Below are positions 15,173 to 23,684 of a stretch of 64,000 bases of DNA, in pieces. The DNA comes from Mesorhizobium sp. B2-1-1 (GTDB taxonomy: Bacteria; Pseudomonadota; Alphaproteobacteria; Rhizobiales; Rhizobiaceae). The notes under the pieces are model-generated. The model made no database searches, was not told where the DNA came from, and saw nothing but the letters and a program-made list of their open reading frames with translations. The stretch covers positions 4,719,501 to 4,783,500 of the forward strand of contig NZ_CP083954.1 of NCBI RefSeq assembly GCF_006442975.2, written 5' to 3'. How positions within the stretch are numbered: the first letter of the stretch is position 1; every line of letters begins with the position of its first letter. A program made the position numbers and the translations under genes.

Positions 15173-18100
15173 TCATTCAGCCGCCAAAGCGAGTTGCGGC
15201 CTCTCGACGCCTTCGACGGTTTCTGGTTCGGGCGTCTGTTCGTCGGTCGGCACCTTCTTTCGCTCGCGGCCGAAGAACAGGGCGTAGCCGGCGGGCAGCA
15301 CCAGGATGGTGAGCACGGTTGCAACCAGAATGCCGCCCATCATGGCGTAGGCGAGCGGCCCCCAGAATACGCCGCGCGAGATCGGGATCAGCGCCAGAAC
15401 CGCGGTCATTGCCGTCAACACGATCGGCCGGAAACGGCGCACAGCCGAGCCGATGATCGCTTCGGAGCGTTCCATGCCTTTCGCGATGTCCTGGTCGATC
15501 TGGTCGACGAGGATGATGGAGTTTCGCATGATGATGCCGAGCAGCGCGATGACTCCGAGGATGGCGACGAAGCCGAACGGCGCGCCGCTGATCAAAAGGG
15601 CCGCGGCCGCACCGATGATGCCGAGCGGACCGGTGGCCAGCACCAGCATCGCCTTGCCGAAATGCTGCAGCTGGACCATCAGCAATATGACGATGACGGC
15701 CAGCATGATCGGCGCCTTGGCGGCGATGGAAGCCTGGCTTTCCGCCGAATCCTCGGCACCGCCCTGGATCTCGATCTTGTAGCCGGGCGCCAGGCCGTCG
15801 CGCAGGCCCTTCATGTCGTTGTACATCTTGGTGACGACGTCGTTGGACTGCACGCCGTCGGGCAAGGTCGCCCGCACGCTGATGGTCGGCAAGCGGTCGC
15901 GCCGCCACTCGACGCCTTGCTCCAGCACCGGCACAACCTTGGCCACCTGCGACAGCGGCACGAAGCCACCGAAATCGGTCGGGATGTAGATGGAATCGAC
16001 CGAGGACAGCAGCGCGCGGCTGGCATCCGGCTCGCGGGCGACGATGGACACCGTTTCTTCGCCGTCGCGGAAGTCGCCCAGCGGCGCGCCGGACATGGAC
16101 GCCTGCAGCATCTGGCGAATGCGCTGCGAGGTGACGCCCAGCGCGCGGGCGCGGTCCTGGTCGATGACCAGCTTCATCGCCGGCACAGGTTCCAGCCAGT
16201 CGTCATGGACGGCGCCGAGCAGCGGGTTGGCCTGGAATTTCGCCTTCACCTGGTCGGCAATGCGCCGCACTTCCTGGCGGTCCGGACCCATGACGCGCAT
16301 CTGCACCGGCCAGCCTGTCGGCGGCCCGAGGAACAAGCGGTCGACCTTGCCGCGGATGGAGGGGAAGTCCTGCGCCAGGATGGTACGCAGCTTGACGATC
16401 AGCCGCTCGCGCGCCGGCTCGTCATTGGCCATCACAAGAAGCTGGGCGAAGTTCGGATTCCTGAGCTGCTGGTCCAGCGGCAGGAAGAAGCGCGGCGCGC
16501 CTTCACCGATATAGGTGGCGATGAAGCGCTTGTCCTTGTCGTCCATCATCTTGGCTTCCAGCGCCTTGGCCTGCGTCTCGACTTCCTTGATGCTGGTGCC
16601 TTCCGGCAGCCAGAGATCGACGAGGATTTCCGGGCGAGACGATTGCGGGAAGAAGTTCTGCGGAATGAACTGGAAGGCCCACAGGCTGGCGGCGAAGGTC
16701 ACCAGCGTCATCGTCAGCACGATGATGCGATGGCGCACGGCCCAGGTAACGGTCGAGCGAAGCCGGCGATAGAAGCTGGTGTCGAAGACGTCGTGGTGGG
16801 AGCCGGCATGCTTGCGCTGCTTGAGGATCATATATCCCAGCCATGGCGTGAAATAGACCGCCACGAACCAGGACACGACGAGCGCGATGCCGACGACGTA
16901 GAACAGCGTGCGGACATATTCGCCGGCGGTGGAGGCGGCGAAGCCGACCGGAATGAAGCCGGCGGTGGTGATCAGCGTGCCGGTCAGCATCGGGAAAGCG
17001 GTCGAGGAATAGGCGAAACCCGCCGCCTCGATCTTGACCAGCCCCTCCTCCAGCTTGCGTTCCATCATCTCGACGACGATCATGGCGTCGTCGACAAGCA
17101 GGCCGAGCGCGATGATCAAGGCGCCGAGAGAAATGCGCTGCAGGTCAATGCCGATCTCGTACATGATGGCGAAAGTGGCGGCCAGGACCAGCGGGATGGC
17201 GATCGCAATGACAAGTCCGGAGCGCCAGCCGATCGACAGGAACGAGACGACGAGCACGATCAGCAGCGCTTCGCCGAGCGCATGCATGAACTCGCTGACA
17301 GCGTCCCTGACGACCTCGGGTTGGTCCGATATCTGGTCGACGGAGACGCCATAGGGCAGCGCCTCCTCGAATCGCTTGTAGGTCGCCTCGACGTCCTTGC
17401 CGACATCGGTGACGTTGAAGCCCTTGGCCATGACGACACCGAGCTGGACGCTCTCGTGGCCATTGAACCGGTACTTGCGCTCGAAAGGATCCTCCAGCCC
17501 CGAGCTCACGGTGGCGATATCGCCAAGGCGCGTCACCTGGTTGCCGGCGCGCAAGCGCAGCTCGCGAATGTCGGCCGCCCTGGTGACGTCGCCCTCGACC
17601 GAAATGCGGACCGAGCGCAGGCCGGTGTCGACAGAGCCTGCCGGGTCGACATTGTTCTGTCCCTTGATCGCGTTCTGCAGGTCAGTCAGCGTCAGGCCGC
17701 GCTCGGCCAGCGCCTTGGACGAGACGTCGATATAGATCTTCTCGGGCTGGTCGCCGATGATGACCGCCTTTTCGACGCCGGGCGTCGTCAGCAGCATATC
17801 GCGGGCCTGGATGGCGAACTTCTTCAATTCGGGATAGCTGAAGCCATCGCCGCTGATCGAATGCAAGGTGATGAAGGTGTCGCCGAATTCATCGTTGAAA
17901 TAGGGGCCGAGCAGGCCCTGCGGCAGATCGCCTGCTATGTCGCCGACCTTCTTGCGCACCTGATAGAAGGCGTCGTTGACCTGGGCAGCATTGGTGTCGC
18001 CCTTGATCTGAACCGTGATGATGGCGCTGCCGGCGCGCGTGTAGGAGCGCACGAAGTCGAGATGCGGCGTTTCCTGCAGCTTGCGTTCGATCTTGTTGAC

Positions 18101-18322
18101 GACCTGGTCTTCCATCTCCTGGATCGAAGAACCCGGCCAGATCGCCTGCACGACCATGACGCGGAAGGTGAAATCGGGATCTTCCTTCTGGCCCATGCGC
18201 ATCAGGCCGAGCGCACCGGCAAGGATGATCAGGCCGAACAGGAAACGTGCGATGCTCGGATGCCCGATCGCCCAACGCGAGAGGTTGAAAGGCCGCTTTT
18301 CAGTGTTGCTGTCGGTGGTCAT
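15173..18322 (-). CDS. RND-family efflux transporter, inner-membrane pump
   Basis: About 1049 residues, the usual length for AcrB/MexB-type (HAE1) or related pumps. There is one N-terminal membrane helix, a large periplasmic loop, and a second helix bundle; the proton-relay pair is visible as LGLLVDDAMIVVEMMERK near residue 408. ATG at 18322 gives the normal cytoplasmic lead (MTTDSNTEKRPFNLSRWAI); a TTG 18 bases upstream is the alternative. It is the distal gene of a minus-strand tetR-MFP-RND set. No outer-membrane channel is present, so it presumably uses a TolC encoded elsewhere. Substrate unknown. Confidence 0.9.
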   Translation of the reverse strand: MTTDSNTEKRPFNLSRWAIGHPSIARFLFGLIILAGALGLMRMGQKEDPDFTFRVMVVQAIWPGSSIQEMEDQVVNKIERKLQETPHLDFVRSYTRAGSAIITVQIKGDTNAAQVNDAFYQVRKKVGDIAGDLPQGLLGPYFNDEFGDTFITLHSISGDGFSYPELKKFAIQARDMLLTTPGVEKAVIIGDQPEKIYIDVSSKALAERGLTLTDLQNAIKGQNNVDPAGSVDTGLRSVRISVEGDVTRAADIRELRLRAGNQVTRLGDIATVSSGLEDPFERKYRFNGHESVQLGVVMAKGFNVTDVGKDVEATYKRFEEALPYGVSVDQISDQPEVVRDAVSEFMHALGEALLIVLVVSFLSIGWRSGLVIAIAIPLVLAATFAIMYEIGIDLQRISLGALIIALGLLVDDAMIVVEMMERKLEEGLVKIEAAGFAYSSTAFPMLTGTLITTAGFIPVGFAASTAGEYVRTLFYVVGIALVVSWFVAVYFTPWLGYMILKQRKHAGSHHDVFDTSFYRRLRSTVTWAVRHRIIVLTMTLVTFAASLWAFQFIPQNFFPQSSRPEILVDLWLPEGTSIKEVETQAKALEAKMMDDKDKRFIATYIGEGAPRFFLPLDQQLRNPNFAQLLVMANDEPARERLIVKLRTILAQDFPSIRGKVDRLFLGPPTGWPVQMRVMGPDRQEVRRIADQVKAKFQANPLLGAVHDDWLEPVPAMKLVIDQDRARALGVTSQRIRQMLQASMSGAPLGDFRDGEETVSIVAREPDASRALLSSVDSIYIPTDFGGFVPLSQVAKVVPVLEQGVEWRRDRLPTISVRATLPDGVQSNDVVTKMYNDMKGLRDGLAPGYKIEIQGGAEDSAESQASIAAKAPIMLAVIVILLMVQLQHFGKAMLVLATGPLGIIGAAAALLISGAPFGFVAILGVIALLGIIMRNSIILVDQIDQDIAKGMERSEAIIGSAVRRFRPIVLTAMTAVLALIPISRGVFWGPLAYAMMGGILVATVLTILVLPAGYALFFGRERKKVPTDEQTPEPETVEGVERPQLALAAE

Positions 18323-18570
18323 GGCGCCAGTCCAGTCCAATTGATCTGCAGGGCAGGTTCATCATGCCGTTCATGCGTTCTTCGTCTGGCTTCCGGGCGG
18401 CGAAGCTCCCTCAAGCGGAGAGACTCGCATCGCGTGTGACGCGACAATGATGCGGGGGAGCCATCTTGCCGGCGTCTCGACGATCGGGCGCCTGCCGCCC
18501 GGAAACCATGGCCTGCCCGGTCTTGCGGCTCGCGCCGCCAAGACAGGGGGGCTTTCGTAGTGCCTGGCTG

Positions 18571-19716
18571 TCAGCGCAGGCTGCTGGTGGCAGCGTCGTC
18601 CGCCGCCGAGGCGGACTGCTGGAGACTATCGCCGGACAGCTTGACCTTCAGATTGTCGGTCATGAACTGGGTGCCAGCGGCAACCACGACGTCGCCCTGC
18701 TTGAGGCCGTCGGCAACCGCGACGCCATCGGCGGTGAAGTTCGCGATCTTGACCGGACGCGAATGCACGGTGTCGCTGCCGCGGTCCACGGCCCAGACGA
18801 TCTTCTGGCCGTCCTTTTCAGCCAGGGCGCTGAGCGGGATCGAGACCAGCTGGGTCTTGCTGTCGATCGAGGCCTGCACGTTGGCGGTCATGCCGAGCAG
18901 CACGCGCGGATCGTTGGGAAGCGAGACGCGAACGGCGAAGGTACGCGACTGCGGGTCGGCGCTGCCGGCCACTTCGCGGACCTTGCCGGCAAGCGTCAGC
19001 GCATCGTCCGCCCAGAAGCTTGCCTTGACCTCCTTGCCCGGCCTGAAGCCGGCAATATCCATTTCCGGCACCGCGATCAGCACTTCCTTCTCGCCATCGA
19101 CGGCAACCGTCATCACGGGCGTGCCGGCACCGACCACCTGGCCGACATCGGCACTGACCGCGGTGACGATGCCGTTCTCGCTCGCCTTGAGGTCGGTATA
19201 GTGGACCTGGTTCTGAGCCTGGGCGAGGGTCGAGCGGGCGGCATCGCGCGTCGCGACCGCCTGGTTGTAGGCCAGCGTCGCCTGCTCGAGCTGCGATTTC
19301 GGCGCGAAATTCTTGGCATAGAGCTGCTCGGCGCGCTTCCTGGCGAGATCCATCGTCTCGACCTGGCGCTCGGCGGCGTCAAGGCTCGCCGCGGCGCTTT
19401 TGACCGAAAGCTCGTAATCGGAGGGATCGATGCGGGCGAGGACGTCGCCCGAGGTGACATGCTGGCCGATGTCGACGAGCCTCTCGGTGACCTTGCCGGC
19501 AACGCGGAAGCCGAGATTCATCTCGGTGCGGGCACGCACCGAGCCGGAATAATCGAGCTGGCGGGTGGTCTGCGCCGCGCCGATCTCGACGACCTTGACG
19601 GGGCGGATGATATCCTTGACCTCCGCCTTCTCCTGGGAACAACCGGCAAGGCCGAGCGACGCGACGATCAGGCCGGCAACCGGCAGCCAGCGGATAATGG
19701 AATTGGACGAAGACAC
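18571..19716 (-). CDS. RND efflux membrane-fusion lipoprotein
   Basis: A 381-residue periplasmic adaptor. The GTG at 19716 is chosen because GGGAG lies 7 bases upstream and it produces a clean lipoprotein signal (LPVAGLIVASLGLAGC, lipid cysteine at residue 26); the open frame extends further without a signal. The biotinyl/lipoyl half-domains (NLGFRVAGKVTERLVDIGQ and GIVTAVSADVGQVVGAG) flank an alpha-helical hairpin of about 85 residues rich in A, E, Q and K. It bridges the RND pump and an outer-membrane channel. The 248-base gap to the pump gene holds only a loose 11-base inverted repeat (TTCCGGGCGGC ... GCCGCCCGGAA) and no gene. Confidence 0.9.
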   Translation of the reverse strand: MSSSNSIIRWLPVAGLIVASLGLAGCSQEKAEVKDIIRPVKVVEIGAAQTTRQLDYSGSVRARTEMNLGFRVAGKVTERLVDIGQHVTSGDVLARIDPSDYELSVKSAAASLDAAERQVETMDLARKRAEQLYAKNFAPKSQLEQATLAYNQAVATRDAARSTLAQAQNQVHYTDLKASENGIVTAVSADVGQVVGAGTPVMTVAVDGEKEVLIAVPEMDIAGFRPGKEVKASFWADDALTLAGKVREVAGSADPQSRTFAVRVSLPNDPRVLLGMTANVQASIDSKTQLVSIPLSALAEKDGQKIVWAVDRGSDTVHSRPVKIANFTADGVAVADGLKQGDVVVAAGTQFMTDNLKVKLSGDSLQQSASAADDAATSSLR

Positions 19717-19772
19717 CTTAGCACTCCCAAACTGGAGATTGATTGTCGTTACCGGCGCCCGGCGGGCGGCGG

Positions 19773-20381
19773 CTACTTCTTCAAGGCCTTGATCGCATAG
19801 TCGATGAGGTCGTCGGGCATTGCCCGGTTGGTCTTGGCAAGACACTGGGCCACCATCTGCGGGTGGCACAAAATGACCGTGGCCGCGCCGAAGCAGCGCG
19901 ACGCAATCACCGGATCCTGCTCCCTGAATTCGCCGGCCGCGATGCCCTCGCGGATCACCTCGGCAAAAAGATCATGGATACTGTCGACATGCTTGTCGAT
20001 AACGCCCCAATCGCGCTCGAGGGCGACGATGACCATCTCATGGACCTTCTGGTCGTCGAGCATGACCTCCATGGTCATCTTGTACTGCGCGTGCACGTAG
20101 CGCCGCAGCCGTTCCTCGGCGCTGATCGGCAAATGCATGATCTCGTAGGCCATCCTGTAGCTGGCCCCGAGCATCCGGCCGCAGACCGCCTGGTGGATTT
20201 CGACCTTGGAAGCAAAGAAGCGATAGATGTTGGCTGGCGACATGCCGAGTTCGCGGGCAATGTCGGCGACATTGGTCTTGCCGTAGCCATAGTGCCGGAA
20301 CAGGCGCTCGGCGCAATCGAGAATGCGCGTTACATTCTCCTGGCGGGCGGCATCGGCGACGAGGTTGGCGGTTTCGGACAT
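19773..20381 (-). CDS. TetR-family repressor of the efflux operon
   Basis: A 202-residue protein with the TetR helix-turn-helix at about residues 20-60 (ERLFRHYGYGKTNVADIARELGMSPANIYRFF) and an all-helical ligand domain after it. It is the first gene of the set encoding the adaptor and pump, 56 bases upstream of the adaptor start, so it should control the pump and itself. The start codon follows AGAGG and lies right beside a large palindrome (20387-20438). Ligand unknown. Confidence 0.88.
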   Translation of the reverse strand: MSETANLVADAARQENVTRILDCAERLFRHYGYGKTNVADIARELGMSPANIYRFFASKVEIHQAVCGRMLGASYRMAYEIMHLPISAEERLRRYVHAQYKMTMEVMLDDQKVHEMVIVALERDWGVIDKHVDSIHDLFAEVIREGIAAGEFREQDPVIASRCFGAATVILCHPQMVAQCLAKTNRAMPDDLIDYAIKALKK

Positions 20382-20386
20382 AGCCT

Positions 20387-20438
20387 CTTTCGATTTACTA
20401 GTGATGAATTTTGATTTTCGTCACTCGTAAATCGAAAG
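20387..20438. promoter_or_regulatory. Operator candidate for the TetR repressor, 18-bp inverted repeat
   Basis: The left arm 20387-20404 (CTTTCGATTTACTAGTGA) and right arm 20421-20438 (TCACTCGTAAATCGAAAG) match as inverted repeats at 17 of 18 positions, with a 16-base AT-rich spacer. One arm ends 5 bases before the tetR start codon and abuts its ribosome site, so bound repressor would cover the tetR promoter. The arms are long for one TetR site; they could serve two dimers. Confidence 0.7.
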
Positions 20439-20793
20439 GAACGCGATGTCAACACGGATTCGGCGTACGCGTACAAAATGGTGACAGATGGTGACAGTCG
20501 CAGGTGTGCAATGACCGACGTTGCCGATTGCGAATGGCGCTCATCCCGTCATCATCAAGGGCGTAGCAAGGAGCGGAGCGACGCGCAGACTCTCAGAATC
20601 CATGCTGCGACCTCTGTCGGAAAAAATAACTCGCTCAAAGGGTTAGGCCGACCAGCATCCACAATCTTGGAAGGCCATTGTCGGCCGTCGGATCACGGCT
20701 GCCGGGTCGCGGCATGGAGCCTAGGGCTCCGCGACGGAGCTTCGCTCCTGCAACGCTCTGGGATGACCAACTCGCGGATGCTGGTGCAAACTG
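20439..20793. other. Intergenic stretch without a recognisable gene
   Basis: About 355 bases between tetR and the 3' end of the acyl-CoA ligase. It includes a directly repeated GGTGACAG pair near 20480-20495 and the strings GGGCGTAGCAAGGAGCGGAG and CGGGTCGCGGCATGGAGCC, which read like remnants of Mesorhizobium intergenic repeats. Frames here have no credible start or protein character. Confidence 0.5.
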
Positions 20794-22446
20794 CTACGAG
20801 TTGGCGCTGCCACTCTTCGCCATCTCCCTTAGCCGGAATTTCTGGATCTTCCCCGTCGAGGTCTTGGGGATCTCGGCGAACACCACCGCTTTCGGCAGCT
20901 TGAAGCGGGCAAGCAGCGCGCGGCAATGCTCGATGATCTCTGCCTCGGTCGCCGTCTTGCCAGGCTTCAGCTCGACATAGGCGACCGGCACCTCGCCCCA
21001 TTTCTCGTCCGCCCGCGCCACCACGCCGCAAGACGCAACGGACGGGTGCTTGTAGAGCGCGTCCTCGACCTCGATCGAGGAAATGTTCTCGCCGCCCGAA
21101 ATGATAATGTCCTTGGAGCGGTCCTTGAGCTGGATATATCCATCCGCATGCATGACGCCGAGATCGCCGGAGTGGAACCAGCCGCCGGCGAACGCCTCGT
21201 CGGTGGCCTTGCGGTTCCTGAGATAGCCTTTCATGACGATGTTGCCGCGAAACATGACCTCGCCGATGGTCTGGCCGTCGGCGGGCGTCTGCGTCATCGT
21301 TTCGGGATCCATCACCGTGAGGCCTTCGAGCGCGGCGTAGCGGACGCCTTGCCTGGCCTTCCTCGTGGCCCTCTGCCCCTTCTCCAGATGATCCCACTCA
21401 TTGTGCCATTCGTTCACCACCGCCGGGCCGTAGGTCTCGGTCAGACCATAGAGATGCGTGACGGCGAAGCCGGCATCGGCCATGCCGGTGAGCACCGCTT
21501 CCGGCGGCGGCGCGGCGGCCGTGTTGAAGGTGACGGCTTGCGGGAACTGGCGCTTGTCCTCATCCCTGGCGTTGATCAGCACCGACATGACGATCGGCGC
21601 GCCGCACAGATGGGTGACGCCATGGTCGGCGATGGCGTCGTAGATCTGCTTCGGCCGAACCCAGCGCAGACAGATATGGGTGCCGGCCTGGACGGCCAAG
21701 GTCCACGGAAAGCACCAGCCATTGCAGTGGAACATCGGCAGTGTCCACAGATAGACCGCGTGCTTGGCCATGCCGGCATGGACGGTGTTGGCGTAGGCCA
21801 TCAGCGCAGCACCCCGATGATGATAGACGACGCCTTTCGGGTTGCCTGTCGTGCCCGAGGTGTAGTTGAGCGAAATGGCGTCCCACTCGTCGTCTGGCAT
21901 CGACCAGGCGAAATTCTCCTCGCCCTCGGCAACGAAGGCCTCGTAATCAAGAGTGCCGATGCGACCACCCTTCGGATAGGGAGCGTCCGCGGCGTAGTCG
22001 GGATCGTCATAGTCGATGACCAGGGGCTTCACCTTGGCCAGATCGAGCGCTTGCCGAACCACTCCGGAGAATTCGCGATCGACAATAAGCACCCTGGTCC
22101 CGGCATGGTCGAGCTGGAAAGCGATCACGGCGGCGTCGAGGCGAGTGTTGAGCGAATGCAACACCGCCTTGGTCATTGGCACGCCGAAATGTGCCTCCAG
22201 CATCGGCGGCGTGTTCGACAGCATCACCGTCACCGTGTCGCCCTTGCCTATGCCGCGCCTGGAGAGCGCCGAGGCGAGCTGCAGCGAACGCCGCCAGAAA
22301 TCGCGATACGTCACGCGCTGCCGGCCATGGATGATGGCGACATGATCGGGATAGGTCTTGGCTGCCCGCTCCAGATAAGTGAGCGGCGTCAGCGGCTGGT
22401 GGTTGGCAGCGTTCCTGTCGAGATCCTGTTCGTAAGGGTTGCCCAT
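20794..22446 (-). CDS. AMP-forming acyl-CoA synthetase
   Basis: A 550-residue ANL-superfamily ligase. Motifs in order: the P-loop-like YTSGTTGNPKGVVYHH near residue 190, the adenine-binding LYGLTETYGP near 330, GGWFHSGDLGVMHADGYI near 415, and the C-terminal lysine in PKTSTGKIQK near 530. This layout fits the medium-chain/methylmercaptopropionate-CoA ligase branch, in which a fatty or thioether acid is adenylated and joined to CoA. ATG at 22446 follows GGGGAGG. It is transcribed away from the SorC-family regulator. The exact acid cannot be read from sequence. Confidence 0.85.
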   Translation of the reverse strand: MGNPYEQDLDRNAANHQPLTPLTYLERAAKTYPDHVAIIHGRQRVTYRDFWRRSLQLASALSRRGIGKGDTVTVMLSNTPPMLEAHFGVPMTKAVLHSLNTRLDAAVIAFQLDHAGTRVLIVDREFSGVVRQALDLAKVKPLVIDYDDPDYAADAPYPKGGRIGTLDYEAFVAEGEENFAWSMPDDEWDAISLNYTSGTTGNPKGVVYHHRGAALMAYANTVHAGMAKHAVYLWTLPMFHCNGWCFPWTLAVQAGTHICLRWVRPKQIYDAIADHGVTHLCGAPIVMSVLINARDEDKRQFPQAVTFNTAAAPPPEAVLTGMADAGFAVTHLYGLTETYGPAVVNEWHNEWDHLEKGQRATRKARQGVRYAALEGLTVMDPETMTQTPADGQTIGEVMFRGNIVMKGYLRNRKATDEAFAGGWFHSGDLGVMHADGYIQLKDRSKDIIISGGENISSIEVEDALYKHPSVASCGVVARADEKWGEVPVAYVELKPGKTATEAEIIEHCRALLARFKLPKAVVFAEIPKTSTGKIQKFRLREMAKSGSANS

Positions 22447-22593
22447 CGTGTCCTCCCCGTATCTCCCTTTGCCGACATGTTCTAATCACAGGCTGGGGCC
22501 GCGTCACCAGCAACGATGCCACGACAAAGCGCGTCTGGCGCAATGATGATCTAGATTTGGCGCGCGTAAAGGCATCGCGTACCTCCGCGCGGT

Positions 22594-22621
22594 TTGACTT
22601 TTGTCGAGAGCCGTGACTAAT
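22594..22621 (+). promoter_or_regulatory. Possible promoter of the SorC-family gene
   Basis: TTGACT at 22594-22599 and ACTAAT at 22616-22621 are 16 bases apart, 18 bases before the start codon. This is a visual match to a sigma-70-type promoter only; the leader would be very short. Confidence 0.3.
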
Positions 22622-22639
22622 GTCAGCCGAGGAGAAGGC

Positions 22640-23605
22640 ATGGCAATCCGACCGGCAGAACAACTTATCCACAAGGCCGCCTGGCTCTATTATGCGCATG
22701 GCCTGCGCCAGGACCAGGTGGCGAGCCAGCTTAACATTTCCCGCGCCTCGGTTGCCATGTATCTGCGCAAGGCGCGAGAGACCGGCATCGTCAACATCTC
22801 GACCTCGACCCAGCTTTTCACCGACGACGTCATGGCGCGCAAGCTCGAGGATGCACTCGGTCTCGACGCGGTCTGGATCGCGCCGGAAAACGGCCATATC
22901 GCCGATCCCGCCACCGACATCGCGGTGCTGGCGGCGAGCGTCTTTCTCGAACTGGTGAAAAAAGGCGACCGCATCGGCGTCGCCTGGGGACGCACCGTCT
23001 ACATGATCGCCGACATCATGTCCTACGCCGATCTCCAGGATGTCACCGTGGTGCAGCTCTGCGGCAATCTCGGCGCGCCATATTCCTATCGTCCCGACCA
23101 GTGCACGATGGAGATCGCCCGGCGGCTCAACGCCAAGGGCATCAATTTCTACGCGCCGCTCGTGCTGACCACCGAAGAGCTGGCGCGCGGCCTGCGGGCC
23201 GAGCCTGTAATCCGCGAACAGCTGTCGAGCATCCACGAATGCGATCTGGCGCTGTATTCGGTCGGCGCCGTCGATGCCGACAGCCATCTGGTCAAATGCG
23301 GCGCGCTGACATCAGACGAAATGGCCGACCTGCGCAAAGCAGGGGCGGCCGGCGTCATTGCCGGGCAGATCATCGATGCCGAGGGCAAGGTGCTCGACTG
23401 CGGCTACAACCGGCGAGTGATCTCGGCGGAGCTTTCCTCGTTGCGCGCCATTCAGAAGCGGCTGATGGTGGTGCAGGAAAACAGCAAGTTCGAACCCCTG
23501 CTCGCGGCGATCGCCGGGGGCCTTTGCACGCATCTGGTGGTCGGCGCCGATATGGCGCAGCGGCTTCTGGATCATGCCGGAGCGCCAGGCAAAAAGGTAT
23601 CCTAG
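22640..23605 (+). CDS. SorC-family (sugar-binding) transcriptional regulator
   Basis: A 321-residue protein. The N-terminal helix-turn-helix is at about residues 18-45 (HGLRQDQVASQLNISRASVAMYL), followed by the SorC sugar-phosphate effector domain (GDRIGVAWGRTVYMIAD; VVQLCGNLGAP; HLVVGADMAQRLL). ATG at 22640 is chosen for the GAGGAGAAG just upstream; an in-frame earlier start at 22601 lacks support. The aldolase/dehydrogenase gene lies 79 bases downstream in the same direction, so this probably senses its phosphorylated sugar substrate. EryD of the erythritol operon belongs to the same family. Confidence 0.85.
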   Translation: MAIRPAEQLIHKAAWLYYAHGLRQDQVASQLNISRASVAMYLRKARETGIVNISTSTQLFTDDVMARKLEDALGLDAVWIAPENGHIADPATDIAVLAASVFLELVKKGDRIGVAWGRTVYMIADIMSYADLQDVTVVQLCGNLGAPYSYRPDQCTMEIARRLNAKGINFYAPLVLTTEELARGLRAEPVIREQLSSIHECDLALYSVGAVDADSHLVKCGALTSDEMADLRKAGAAGVIAGQIIDAEGKVLDCGYNRRVISAELSSLRAIQKRLMVVQENSKFEPLLAAIAGGLCTHLVVGADMAQRLLDHAGAPGKKVS

Positions 23606-23684
23606 AGACCATTCCTGCCGCGCCCGTCGTCAAGGCGTCGCGGCATTCCTGTTTCACCACTATGACAGCAACCGGACGAATCTA

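Noticed and set aside
15194-18439. A 1081-residue open frame on the plus strand
   Set aside because: It mirrors the RND pump gene and is rich in histidine, aspartate and arginine in an antisense pattern; the pump frame has clear motifs instead.
20439-20793. Small genes in the gap after tetR
   Set aside because: The open frames there overlap repeat-like DNA or the acyl-CoA ligase end, and lack ribosome sites and recognisable protein character.
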